This document shows, one piece after another, positions 34,901 to 43,594 of a DNA stretch of 64,000 bases. How positions within the stretch are numbered: the first letter of the stretch is position 1; every line of letters starts with the position of its first letter. Below the pieces are notes generated by a model, which worked only from the letters and a program-made list of their open reading frames with translations, was not told the DNA's origin and did no database searches. A program made the position numbers and the translations under genes. The DNA comes from Sphingobium sp. B2D3C (GTDB lineage: Bacteria > Pseudomonadota > Alphaproteobacteria > Sphingomonadales > Sphingomonadaceae). The stretch lies in NCBI RefSeq assembly GCF_025961835.1, contig NZ_JAOQOK010000001.1, forward strand, positions 3,286,001 through 3,350,000, in the 5' to 3' direction.

Positions 34901-37384
34901 ATGACTGCCGGGGAAGAGGACATCGGCCAGGCCCTCGCGCGCTATGCGCGGGAAGCCGGGCGCGGTGATCTCATGCTCGCGGCGCAGGGCGATCCTGCCA
35001 TGGCGCATCGCTGGGAAGCGATGTTCGGTGCCATTGCCAGCGCCGCGCGGGGCGGCTTCGCCGGCCTGCAGGCTCGGGCCGACCAGCAGGTCGTCGATCT
35101 CGGCATGGCCTTCCGCCTGACCGGCGAGGTTGAGGAGCGCGTCTGGCCGCTCAGTCCCGTGCCGATGCTGATCCACGCGACGCAGTGGCAGGGCATCGAG
35201 GCGGGTCTGGCGCAGCGGGCCGATCTGCTCGAGCATGTGCTCGATGATCTCTATGGCGCGTGCAGCCTCGTCGCCAGTGGCGAGCTGCCGGCGGCGATCG
35301 TGGCCGGCGCGCCGGATTACTGGCGGCAGATGCGCGGCCTGCCGCCGCCGCGCGGCCACCGGCTGCAATTTTACGCGGTCGATCTGGCGCGCGGGCCGGA
35401 TGGCGAATGGCGGGTGCTGGCGGATTATGTGCGCACACCGGTCGGTGCCGGCTATGCGCTGGAAAACCGCCTCGCGATGACGCGGGCGACGGATGACGCA
35501 CTCGGGATCGTCAATTTCGTGCGGCTGGCGCCCTTCTTCTCCGATTTCCGGCAGGGCCTCGCCGCCATCTGTGCCCGGCCCGATCCGCGCATCGCGCTGC
35601 TGACGCAGGGGCGCTACAACCAGAGCTATGCCGAGCAGGCGCACCTCGCGCGCTATCTCGGCATCCTGCTGGTCGAGGGGCAGGACCTCACCGTGCGCGA
35701 CGGGCAGCTTTACGTCCGCACCGTCGAGGGTGTGAAGCGGGTCGATGGGCTGTGGCGGCGGATGGGCACGGACCTGCTCGACCCGCTGGCGTTCGATTCA
35801 CGCTCGACCATCGGTGTGCCGGATATTTTCGAGGCGATGCGCCATGGCGGCCTTGTCATCGCCAACTGGCCCGGCGCCGGGGTGCTGGAGACGCCGGCGC
35901 TCGCCGCGTTCCTGCCGCGCCTCTGCCGCAAGTTGCTCGGCGAGCCGCTGCGTATTCCCAATGTCGCGACATGGTGGTGCGGGCAAGCGAAGGAGCGCGC
36001 CCACGTCCGCGAGCAGGCGGACCGGCTGGCCATCGGCTCTGCCTTCGGCTTGCCGGTGCCGGCGATCCCCCATGGCCGCGCGCGCCTGGCCTCGCGCCTC
36101 AGTCCGGCCGAGAATGCCGCGTTCCTCGCCGAGCTGGAGCAGCGCCCGATGGATTATATCGGGCAGGAGCTGGTGCAATTGTCCACCACGCCGGCGCTGG
36201 TCGATGGCGTGCTGCTGCCCCGCCCGTTCATCCTGCGCGCCTTTCTCGCCCGCGATGCGCATGGCCAGTGGCGCGCAATGCCGGGCGGGTTTGCGCGGCT
36301 TGCAGCCCATGACGACATGCGGGCGGTGCTGATGGGGCAGGGCGACATGTCCGCCGACGTCTGCATTGTCGCCGATGAACCGCAGACGGCGGTGGTCACG
36401 CTCGACAGCGGTGCGCCGGTCGCCATTCGCCGCGTCGCCGGCACGCTGCCCAGTAAGGCGGCGGATAACTTCTTTTGGCTCGCGCGCTATCTGGAGCGTG
36501 GCGAAATGGTGCTGCGGATGATCCGCGTGCTGATCGGCGGCAGCATCGAAGGCGAGGCAGCCTCCGCGCTCGACCGCCCGACGCTCGGCCGCGTGGCCGA
36601 TACGCTGGTTGCCTGGGGCAGCGCCCGCAAGGACAAGCTGGGTGAAGGCACCGGCAAGCTTTGCGTCCATGCACTCAGCGATCCGGAGATGCCGGGTAGC
36701 GTCCAGTCCCTGTTCGAGGCGGCCGAAGCGATTGGCCGGGGCCTGCGCGAGCGGCTGGCGGTGGACTTCTGGCGCCTGCTCAGCCGCCAGATCGACCGGG
36801 TGAGCGAAGCGCGCGAATCTCAACTCATGGCCCATGTCGCGCGGCTGCTGGATCGTTGCGCGGCGCTCTCTGGCCTGTCCGCCGAGAATATGGTGCGCGG
36901 CGCCGGCTGGCGTTTCCTGGAGCTGGGCCGGCGGCTGGAGCGCGCCATCCACCTTTGCCGGCTGGCGCGCACCTTTGCCGGCGACGATGCCAATGGGCAT
37001 GATCTCAATCTGTTTCTGGATCTCTGCGATTGCCAGATCAGCTATCGCACCCGCTACCTCTCCGGTCTGGCGCTGGCGCCGGTGCGCGACATGCTGCTGC
37101 TGGAGCCGGGCAATCCGCGCTCGCTTGCCTTTCAGGTCGATGCGATTCTCGATCATCTGCGCGCCTTGCCGACGCTGCGCGACGACGGGATGCCCGAGCC
37201 GCCGGTGCAACTCGCTCTGGCGCTCTCCGCCCGCCTGCACGCCGCCTCCGCCGAGATGCTCACGGCGCGCGATCTGGAGGTCATCGAGACAGCGCTGCTC
37301 GATCTCTCGGATCGGATCGACGATCGGTTCTTCCTCAAGGGCGAGGATGCGCCGCGCGCCTCCGGCATGACGCGGCTGGCATAG
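34901..37384 (+). CDS. Circularly permuted ATP-grasp protein fused to alpha-E domain
   Basis: An 827-residue fusion. Residues 1 to about 480 are a circularly permuted type-2 ATP-grasp (COG2308; motifs GRYNQSYAEQAHLARYLGI, VKRVDGLWRRMG, WWCGQ), a predicted amide-bond-forming ligase. From about 513 (TLPSKAADNFFWLARYLERG) it is the helical alpha-E domain (DUF403, COG2307). In many bacteria these are separate adjacent genes; here they are one chain. The ATG at 34901 is used; a TTG at 34883 overlapping the previous stop would add six residues and couple the genes. The product may be a peptide tag or small amide that the transglutaminases process; this is inference from published comparative genomics. 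Confidence 0.88.
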   Translation: MTAGEEDIGQALARYAREAGRGDLMLAAQGDPAMAHRWEAMFGAIASAARGGFAGLQARADQQVVDLGMAFRLTGEVEERVWPLSPVPMLIHATQWQGIEAGLAQRADLLEHVLDDLYGACSLVASGELPAAIVAGAPDYWRQMRGLPPPRGHRLQFYAVDLARGPDGEWRVLADYVRTPVGAGYALENRLAMTRATDDALGIVNFVRLAPFFSDFRQGLAAICARPDPRIALLTQGRYNQSYAEQAHLARYLGILLVEGQDLTVRDGQLYVRTVEGVKRVDGLWRRMGTDLLDPLAFDSRSTIGVPDIFEAMRHGGLVIANWPGAGVLETPALAAFLPRLCRKLLGEPLRIPNVATWWCGQAKERAHVREQADRLAIGSAFGLPVPAIPHGRARLASRLSPAENAAFLAELEQRPMDYIGQELVQLSTTPALVDGVLLPRPFILRAFLARDAHGQWRAMPGGFARLAAHDDMRAVLMGQGDMSADVCIVADEPQTAVVTLDSGAPVAIRRVAGTLPSKAADNFFWLARYLERGEMVLRMIRVLIGGSIEGEAASALDRPTLGRVADTLVAWGSARKDKLGEGTGKLCVHALSDPEMPGSVQSLFEAAEAIGRGLRERLAVDFWRLLSRQIDRVSEARESQLMAHVARLLDRCAALSGLSAENMVRGAGWRFLELGRRLERAIHLCRLARTFAGDDANGHDLNLFLDLCDCQISYRTRYLSGLALAPVRDMLLLEPGNPRSLAFQVDAILDHLRALPTLRDDGMPEPPVQLALALSARLHAASAEMLTARDLEVIETALLDLSDRIDDRFFLKGEDAPRASGMTRLA

Positions 37385-37407
37385 ATGAGGCGGATGCATA
37401 ACAGGCG

Positions 37408-38304
37408 ATGAGATATCGGGTCAGCCACATCATCCGCGTCGATTATGATCCGCCCGTGCGGCTGGCGCATTTCAATCTGCGTCTTGCGCCCATCGCATGG
37501 CCGGGTCAGCAGGTGCGGGACTATCGCCTCATCGTCGATCCTGTGCCCGACGTGCGCCAGGAGCGCGTCGGTGCCTATCCGTTCAACCTCACCCGCATCG
37601 AGATGCTCAAGCCGGTGGCCTCGCTGGAAGTGCGCTCCACCTTCATTGCCGATGTGAGCGAGGCCGAGCTGGATCTGCTTGGCGCCCAGATGAGCGTGAC
37701 GAAGGTGGCGCAGGCGGCGCTAGCCGTCATGGATGTCGGGCCGATGTCCCCCGTGACCTATATCTTCCCATCCCGCTTGCTACCGCTCGTGCCGCAGATC
37801 GCCGCCTGGGCGCGGCCGCATCTGGCGCCCGATGCGGACTGCCTGAGCGCGGCACTGGCGCTGGCCCGGCACATTCAGGCGACCTTCCATTACGACACCA
37901 AGGCAACCGAAGCCGATACGCCGGTGGCCGAGGCCTTCTCCATCCGGCGCGGCGTCTGCCAGGATTTCGCGCACATCCTCATCGTCGCGCTGCGTGCCGC
38001 CGGTTTGCCGGCGGCTTATGTGAGCGGCTATCTGCGGACCGATCCGCCGCCGGGGCAAGCGCGGCTGGTCGGCGCGGACGCGATGCACGCCTGGGTGGCC
38101 TTGTGGTGCGGTCCCCTGCGCGGCTGGGTGGGGATCGATCCCACCAATGGCGTGCTCGCCAATGGCGATCATCTCGTCGTCGGCATGGGCCGGGATTATT
38201 CGGACATCTCGCCCATCGACGGCGTGTTCGTCGGCGGCCATTCCCAGAAGACCTTCAATTCGGTGGACGTGTCACCCATGGACAGCCGCGCCACCACCGC
38301 CTGA
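37408..38304 (+). CDS. Transglutaminase-like cysteine protein (COG1305)
   Basis: A 298-residue protein with an N-terminal beta domain (MRYRVSHIIRVDYDPPVRLA) and a C-terminal transglutaminase core: Cys184 (RRGVCQDFAH), His227 (ADAMHAWVAL) and Asp244 (VGIDPTNG). No signal peptide. It lies 23 bases after the ATP-grasp/alpha-E gene, completing the amidoligase operon. Such proteins may cleave or transfer isopeptide or amide bonds made by the ligase. The proteasome-like Anbu peptidase often found with this set is not in the window. Confidence 0.9.
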   Translation: MRYRVSHIIRVDYDPPVRLAHFNLRLAPIAWPGQQVRDYRLIVDPVPDVRQERVGAYPFNLTRIEMLKPVASLEVRSTFIADVSEAELDLLGAQMSVTKVAQAALAVMDVGPMSPVTYIFPSRLLPLVPQIAAWARPHLAPDADCLSAALALARHIQATFHYDTKATEADTPVAEAFSIRRGVCQDFAHILIVALRAAGLPAAYVSGYLRTDPPPGQARLVGADAMHAWVALWCGPLRGWVGIDPTNGVLANGDHLVVGMGRDYSDISPIDGVFVGGHSQKTFNSVDVSPMDSRATTA

Positions 38305-38434
38305 CCGTTGCACGGTCCAAGGCCTCCCTTATGAGCGACCTCTCCCGGTCGAGCGAACCTTATCCGATCGACGCATCGGCGCGGAACGTCGCTGCGCCCT
38401 GATCGTTAGCGTCGGTGAACAGGGAGATGCGTAC

Positions 38435-39229
38435 ATGGATGCCGGAGCCAGACTGACGATGCTCGCGCGCGCCGGCTTCGCGACCCGTGGCGCGCTTTAC
38501 ATCGTCATTGCCTTTCTCGTGTTGCGGGCCGGGCGGGCCGAGGATCCGTCGGGCGCGCTTGAATATCTCGGCGATGGTGGCGGCATGATACTCCTCGGCC
38601 TGATGGCGGCGGGGTTGATCGGCTATGGGCTCTGGCGGCTGTCGGACGCCGCTTTCAACATCGAGCAGCATGATGATGATACCAAGGGCAAGATCAGCCG
38701 CGTCGGCGCGGCAGCAAGCGGCCTGATCCACCTGTTTCTGGCGTGGCAGGCGATCCGGCTCATGCGGGGCACCTCCGGTGGCTCGGGCGGCGGGACGGAG
38801 GAAAGCGCACAGAGCGCCCTCCAATTGCCGGGCGGCTTTATCCTGCTCATCATCGGTGGCCTGATCCTGATCGGGACGGGGCTGTACCAGCTCTTCAAGG
38901 CCGCCAAGGGCAGCTACTTGAAGCACCTGGAACCGCAGGTCGCGCGCAAGGCCTGGGCACAATGGACCGGTCGGCTGGGCTATGCGGCGCGTGGGGCGAT
39001 CTTCCTGATCACTGGCGGTTTTCTGGTCTCTGCGGGGCTGGATTCGCAGGCAAGCGAGGCCGGGGGCATGTCGGATGCGCTCGCCTGGCTGACCAATCCG
39101 TGGGACATCCTGATTGCCATCGGCTTGCTCGGTTTTGGCATATTCAGCCTGATCGAAGCGCGTTACCGGCGCCTGCAGACCGTTTCTGCCGGCCCTTTGG
39201 CGAGCGGGGCATCGCGCTTCGGCTGGTGA
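38435..39229 (+). CDS. DUF1206 family integral membrane protein
   Basis: A 264-residue protein with about six membrane segments arranged as three similar pairs (LARAGFATRGALYIVIAFLV and LGYAARGAIFLITGGFLV show the repeat), which defines DUF1206. Function unknown; often seen with stress or envelope genes. GGGAG lies 9 bases before the ATG at 38435. The 130-base gap after the transglutaminase gene contains only a 23-codon open frame (38331-38402), which I do not call. Possible association with the next gene, an AI-2E family permease. Confidence 0.85.
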   Translation: MDAGARLTMLARAGFATRGALYIVIAFLVLRAGRAEDPSGALEYLGDGGGMILLGLMAAGLIGYGLWRLSDAAFNIEQHDDDTKGKISRVGAAASGLIHLFLAWQAIRLMRGTSGGSGGGTEESAQSALQLPGGFILLIIGGLILIGTGLYQLFKAAKGSYLKHLEPQVARKAWAQWTGRLGYAARGAIFLITGGFLVSAGLDSQASEAGGMSDALAWLTNPWDILIAIGLLGFGIFSLIEARYRRLQTVSAGPLASGASRFGW

Positions 39230-39301
39230 GCGGAAGCCCAACGGTACATTGCGCAGACACCGCGAGGCACTAAGCTGGCGGCGAACGATAAGGGGGATGT
39301 C

Positions 39302-40375
39302 ATGACAGTTCAGCAGCGCGAGGCGGATCAGGCGCCGCGCGAACGGCAAGGTCCGGGCGCGCGGATCGCCATGGCGACCGTGATCATTCTGGCGGTCGTG
39401 GGCACAGCGTGGCTATTCGTCAAAATGTCCGGCCTGCTGCTGCTGGTCTTCGCGGCGCTGGTGCTGGCGGCCATTCTCGACGCCATAACCCGCGTCATCT
39501 GCCGCATCCCCGGGTTGCCGCGCGGGCTTGGGCTGGCGCTTGCAGTGGTGACCCTGCTGGCGGTCATCACCGGCGCCTTTACGCTGTTCGGCACGCAGAT
39601 CGTCGGCGAATTCGACACCATCCGGGACAGCATTCCGCCCGCCATCGATCAGGTGCAGGCGCTGCTGGAGCGGTTTGGCCTCGGCGACGCCACCCGCGAC
39701 CTGATCGAGCAGGGGCAGGGCGACCTCTCCAATCTTCTCTCTCAGGCCGGCGGTTATGCGCTCACGGCGGGCAATGGTATAGCCAATCTGGTGCTGCTGT
39801 TCGTTGGCGCCATTTTCATCGCCAGCGATCCCGCCGTCTATCGGCGCGGCCTCATCTTGCTGATGCCCCAGCGGGCCGAGTCCCCGCTCGGCGAGGCACT
39901 CGATGATGCGGTGCGCGGCTTGCGAGGCTGGATGATGGGACAGGCTGTCTCGTCGGTGGTCGTGGCGGCGTTGACCTGGGCCGGGCTCGCGGCGCTGGGC
40001 GTGCCCGCAGCAGGCGGTCTTGGCATTATTGCGGGTCTGCTGGATGTGATCCCGATGATCGGCCCGATCATCGCGGGCGTGCCGGCCGTCCTGCTCGCCT
40101 TCACCGTGTCGCCGATGACCGCCTTGTGGACGACCCTGGTTTTTCTCGTCATCCAGCAGTTGCAGGGCAATTTCCTGCAGCCGATGATTCAGAAACAGGC
40201 CGTGGACGTGCCGCCCGCCGTGCTGCTCTTCGCGGTAGTGGCGGCCGGGCTTCTGTTCGGCTTCATGGGCATGCTGCTGGCTGCGCCGCTGACGGTGGTG
40301 GTGTTCGTGATGGTCCAGCGGATCTATGTGCGGACCCTGCTTGGGAAGAAGATCAAGATCGCCGGGCAGGACTGA
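39302..40375 (+). CDS. AI-2E family transporter (copy 1)
   Basis: A 357-residue inner membrane protein of the AI-2 exporter/PerM family: N-terminal hydrophobic pair, a periplasmic helical region (IRDSIPPAIDQVQALLERFG), then the conserved GIIAGLLDVIPMIGPIIAGVP and IQQLQGNFLQPMIQKQAVDV motifs. Family members export small molecules or act as antiporters; AI-2 itself is unlikely in sphingomonads. AGGGGG precedes the ATG. A second, distinct member lies at 40864-42060 in the opposite direction. Confidence 0.88.
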   Translation: MTVQQREADQAPRERQGPGARIAMATVIILAVVGTAWLFVKMSGLLLLVFAALVLAAILDAITRVICRIPGLPRGLGLALAVVTLLAVITGAFTLFGTQIVGEFDTIRDSIPPAIDQVQALLERFGLGDATRDLIEQGQGDLSNLLSQAGGYALTAGNGIANLVLLFVGAIFIASDPAVYRRGLILLMPQRAESPLGEALDDAVRGLRGWMMGQAVSSVVVAALTWAGLAALGVPAAGGLGIIAGLLDVIPMIGPIIAGVPAVLLAFTVSPMTALWTTLVFLVIQQLQGNFLQPMIQKQAVDVPPAVLLFAVVAAGLLFGFMGMLLAAPLTVVVFVMVQRIYVRTLLGKKIKIAGQD

Positions 40376-40438
40376 CGAGCCCGCGAGAGGCGCGGCTGAT
40401 CATGAGGGACGGAAGGGGCCAGCCGCTCGTCCGGACAA

Positions 40439-40466
40439 CAAAAAAGGCGCCGGAAAGTCCGACGCC
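40439..40466 (-). terminator. rho-independent terminator after rpsT
   Basis: On the minus strand GGCGTCGG pairs with CCGGCGCC around ACTTT and is followed by TTTTTTGTT. It ends the rpsT transcript and lies beyond the stop of the convergent AI-2E gene. Confidence 0.87.
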
Positions 40467-40494
40467 GTTCTTGTCTCGAAATCCGCGAGAGCGC

Positions 40495-40758
40495 TCAGGC
40501 CAGGCCGGCGACGCTCTTGGTCAGGCGGCTGAACTTGCGCGAAGCGGTGTTCTTGTGGAGCACGCCACGGGCCACGCCGCGCGACAGCTCAGGCTGTGCG
40601 GCGGAAAGGGCTGCCTGCGCCGCCGACTTGTCACCAGCTGCGACCGCTGCTTCCACCTTCTTTACGAGGGTGCGGATGCGGCTCATGCGGCTACCGTTGA
40701 TCTCGGCGCGACGTGCGTTGCGACGAATGCGCTTCTTTGCCTGCGGCGTATTGGCCAT
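40495..40758 (-). CDS. rpsT: 30S ribosomal protein S20
   Basis: An 87-residue basic protein ([20 protein letters not shown]...) with the S20 core [20 protein letters not shown] and C-terminal [19 protein letters not shown]20 binds 16S rRNA at the bottom of the body. The ATG at 40758 gives the canonical N-terminus; the frame open to 40842 is leader. It is monocistronic with its own terminator, as usual for rpsT. Confidence 0.96.
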   Translation of the reverse strand: MANTPQAKKRIRRNARRAEINGSRMSRIRTLVKKVEAAVAAGDKSAAQAALSAAQPELSRGVARGVLHKNTASRKFSRLTKSVAGLA

Positions 40759-40863
40759 GAAATTCCTCGAACTCGAAACTGTTTTTGGGCGCGCGGCCCG
40801 ACTCGCCAGGCGGAAGCCGCAGGCGCGCGAAGGCCGGGCCATTAGCCCTGATCCGGGACAGCG

Positions 40864-42060
40864 TCAACCGCCTTGTGGCGACGAAGCCGGCTTCTGCGTG
40901 CCTGTCGCATCGGTGCGTAAGCGCGCTTCCACCTCGCCGACCGGCACGGAAGCGGCATCCGGCAGGTCGTCTGGCTCCGTGATGGGGAGCGCAGCCTCAT
41001 CCTGCCCGCGCATCCCGGCCACGATGTTCCAGGTGGCGATGAACAGGGCAGCGATAACCGGACCGATCACCAGCCCGCTGAAGCCGAACAGTTGCAGCCC
41101 CCCCAGCGTGGTGATGAGCACCAGATAGTCCGGCATCCTGGTATCCCGCCCGACGAGGATCGGCCGCAGCAGATTATCCACCATCCCGATCACGAAGATG
41201 CCGCAGAAGATGAGGATGAGCGCTTGGGCCAGCGCGCCGCTGACCAGCAGGTAGACTGCGACCGGCACCCAGACGATGCCGGTACCCACGGCGGGCAGCA
41301 GCGAGAAGAAGCCCATCATCACGCCCCACAGCAAGGCGCCTTCGACGCCTAGCAGCCAGAACACGACCCCGCCGATGAAGCCCTGCACGATGGCGACGAT
41401 AATGCTGCCCTTCACGGTCGCGCGGATCACCAGCACGAACTGGCGGAGCAGTTCCCGGCGCGGGCCATCGCGCAGTGGCGTCCGCTTGATCACGCTCTCC
41501 ATGAGCGTCTCGCCGTCGCGTAGGAGGAAATAGGTGAGATAGAGCATGACGGTGAACGCGATGAACAGGCTGAACGCACTCTGGCCGATGTTGACGGCCT
41601 GCGCTGCCACGAACTGGAAGCTGTCTGCCGCCGCTTCGCGCAGCCGCTCTTGCGCGGCATTGAAATTGTCGAGCCCGTAACGCTGGAGCCAGCTTTCGGA
41701 CCAAGCGGGCATGCTGGCGCGCAGATCATCGAACAATTGCGCGAAGTTGATCTCGCCGGACTGAATGCGCGCGTAGAACACGCTCGCTTCCTGGATCAGC
41801 GCGATGGTGAGCAGCAGCGCCGGTACGATCACCAGTGCGATGATGAGCAGCAACGTCAGGCCGGCAGCAGCGCTGGGCCAGCGCGGCATGATGTCGCGAA
41901 TCTCGCGATGCACCGGCTGGAACAGGATGGCGATGATCACGCCCCACAGGATCGCCTGGAAATAAGGCTCCAGAATGAACGCGAAGGCGACCGTGATGAG
42001 GATGACCAGCGCGAGAAAGGCGTGATCCTCGATCTTGCGGGGCGGTGGGCTGGCATCCAT
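40864..42060 (-). CDS. AI-2E family transporter (copy 2)
   Basis: A 398-residue inner membrane protein of the AI-2E/PerM family. The N-terminus is short and cytoplasmic, followed by FLALVILITVAFAFILEPYF, a central helical domain, and GVMMGFFSLLPAVGTGIVWV with IGMVDNLLRPILVGRDTRMP. It is only distantly similar to copy 1, so it is not a recent duplication. A hydrophilic C-terminal tail of about 45 residues follows the last membrane segment. It lies between pyrD and rpsT on the same strand, with 105 bases to rpsT. Confidence 0.88.
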   Translation of the reverse strand: MDASPPPRKIEDHAFLALVILITVAFAFILEPYFQAILWGVIIAILFQPVHREIRDIMPRWPSAAAGLTLLLIIALVIVPALLLTIALIQEASVFYARIQSGEINFAQLFDDLRASMPAWSESWLQRYGLDNFNAAQERLREAAADSFQFVAAQAVNIGQSAFSLFIAFTVMLYLTYFLLRDGETLMESVIKRTPLRDGPRRELLRQFVLVIRATVKGSIIVAIVQGFIGGVVFWLLGVEGALLWGVMMGFFSLLPAVGTGIVWVPVAVYLLVSGALAQALILIFCGIFVIGMVDNLLRPILVGRDTRMPDYLVLITTLGGLQLFGFSGLVIGPVIAALFIATWNIVAGMRGQDEAALPITEPDDLPDAASVPVGEVEARLRTDATGTQKPASSPQGG

Positions 42061-42149
42061 GATGGGCGAATTCCGTTCAGTTCGTCTGGCGCGACCTCAT
42101 CGCAAAAACAGCGCAAAGGCAATGTCGATCCGTTGAGGTCGGCGATTCC

Positions 42150-43187
42150 TCAGCGCGTATCGACCCCGACAGCCTGGCTGATCGACGTGAACCCATCCCG
42201 GCGCAAGAGATCGGCGAGCCCGGCATTGATGCGCGCGGGCAGATACGGCCCCTCATAGACCATCGCCGAATAGAGCTGGATGAGGCTCGCGCCGGCGCGG
42301 ATGCGGGCATAGGCCTGCTCGGCGGTACGGATGCCGCCGGCGCCGATCAACGGCAGCCGGTCGCCGAGGCGCTGGCGGAAATCGCGCAGGCGGCCAAGGG
42401 CCATATCATGCAGCGGTGCGCCGGACAGGCCACCCGATTCCCCGGCATTGGCGGAGCGGAGGGAGGCCGGACGGCTGATCGTGGTGTTCGTTACGATCAG
42501 TCCGTCGATGCGGTGCTGCAAAGCCAGTTCCGCGATGTCGTCGACGTCCGCCGGCTCGAGATCGGGTGCGATCTTAAGCAGCATCGGCGGCCCATCCTCT
42601 GCACGCGCGGCCATCACGCGGCCGAGCAGGGCGTCGAGCGCGCCCCGGTCCTGCAGGGCGCGCAGGCCGGGGGTATTGGGCGACGACACATTGACGGTGA
42701 GGTAATGGCAATGGGGGCTCATGGCCCGCACACCTTCCTCATAATCGGCAATGCGATCCTCGGTGTCCTTGTTGGCGCCGATGTTGATGCCGATGATCAG
42801 CCCCCGTGGCTTGCCGCGTCGACCGAGCCGGGCGCAGGCCGCCGGTTGCCCGCCATTGTTGAACCCCAGCCGGTTGATGATGCCGCCATCCTCGACCAGC
42901 CGGAAAATGCGCGGGCGTGGATTGCCGACCTGTGGGCGTGGGGTCAGCGTCCCCAGTTCTCCAAAGCCGAAGCCCAGCGCGCCGACCCGGTCAATCACCT
43001 CGCCATTCTTGTCGAACCCGGCAGCGAGGCCGACGGGGCTGGCGAAGTCCAGTCCGAACAGCCGCTGGGCCAGAACTGGGTCCGGCTTGGGGGCGGAGGG
43101 CAAAGGCAGGCGCAGCGCGGCAAGGGCGAGCCCATGGGCGCGCTCCGCGTCGAGCGCGAACAGGAGAGGGCGGAGCTTCTGGTACAT
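42150..43187 (-). CDS. pyrD: Dihydroorotate dehydrogenase (quinone), class 2
   Basis: It oxidises dihydroorotate to orotate in pyrimidine synthesis, passing electrons from FMN to the quinone pool at the inner membrane. The 345 residues show the N-terminal membrane-associating helices (MYQKLRPLLFALDAERAHGL), NRLGFNNGG, the catalytic-Ser loop VNVSSPNTPGLRALQ and the FMN phosphate site GAGGIRTAEQAYARIRAGA. The ATG is at 43187. It is followed on the same strand by AI-2E copy 2 after 89 bases. Confidence 0.95.
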   Translation of the reverse strand: MYQKLRPLLFALDAERAHGLALAALRLPLPSAPKPDPVLAQRLFGLDFASPVGLAAGFDKNGEVIDRVGALGFGFGELGTLTPRPQVGNPRPRIFRLVEDGGIINRLGFNNGGQPAACARLGRRGKPRGLIIGINIGANKDTEDRIADYEEGVRAMSPHCHYLTVNVSSPNTPGLRALQDRGALDALLGRVMAARAEDGPPMLLKIAPDLEPADVDDIAELALQHRIDGLIVTNTTISRPASLRSANAGESGGLSGAPLHDMALGRLRDFRQRLGDRLPLIGAGGIRTAEQAYARIRAGASLIQLYSAMVYEGPYLPARINAGLADLLRRDGFTSISQAVGVDTR

Positions 43188-43594
43188 GCCGCGCGCTATG
43201 CCAGCGCTCGGTCAAGCGGTCAAAGGGCAGCGCGACGGAGCCGTGGCGTGGAATGTCCACCGGGCTACGATTCGCATTATCATGACGATTCCGTCCAATC
43301 CAAGCTGAACGAATCGCGTTACGGCGAGACTGCGACCCGAAGGGCTCTTGGTCATTTGGCTCAGAGACCTTGAACTTTAGCGGTCTGGCGGGTGATATTG
43401 CCTGCCGGGCCGCTTTTTTATTTGCCGCATCAGCGATTTGTGCGAAAGGTCGGTCAGGGTGGAGCACGCGATGGCGTGGCCTTGGCCCTGCCGAACTGCC
43501 AGTCCTTCCGATCGAACATTTCGGCTCGTCTTTCCCTGGAGAGTGGTCAGGGTCGCGCGTGCGTCACAGATTCTCCGTTGCCGATACTGCGGAC
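43188..43594 (+). other. Spacer between pyrD and the AraC gene, with orphan terminator
   Basis: This 407-base gene-free region holds the pyrD promoter on one strand. On the plus strand it contains an intrinsic terminator hairpin (next entry) with no plus-strand gene upstream for nearly 3 kb. The plus frame from 43370 into the regulator gene is open, but the part before 43595 does not look like the protein family. No promoter was assigned by eye. Confidence 0.45.
43379..43420 (+). terminator. Orphan rho-independent terminator (possible small RNA end or attenuator)
   Basis: AGCGG...CCGCT forms the base, GGCGGG/CCTGCC the upper stem, and six T residues follow. It is oriented with the plus strand, yet the genes to its left run the other way. 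It could end a small RNA made from about 43200-43420, or act as an attenuator in the AraC-gene leader. Confidence 0.7.

Noticed and set aside
35798..37399. 533-codon minus-strand frame
   Set aside because: Antisense to the ATP-grasp/alpha-E gene; no motif, shadow composition.
38331..38402. 23-codon frame after the transglutaminase gene
   Set aside because: Too short, no family, no convincing ribosome site.
43370..43594. N-terminal extension of the AraC regulator
   Set aside because: The frame is open but runs through an intrinsic terminator, and the regulator family starts at the residue encoded from 43595.
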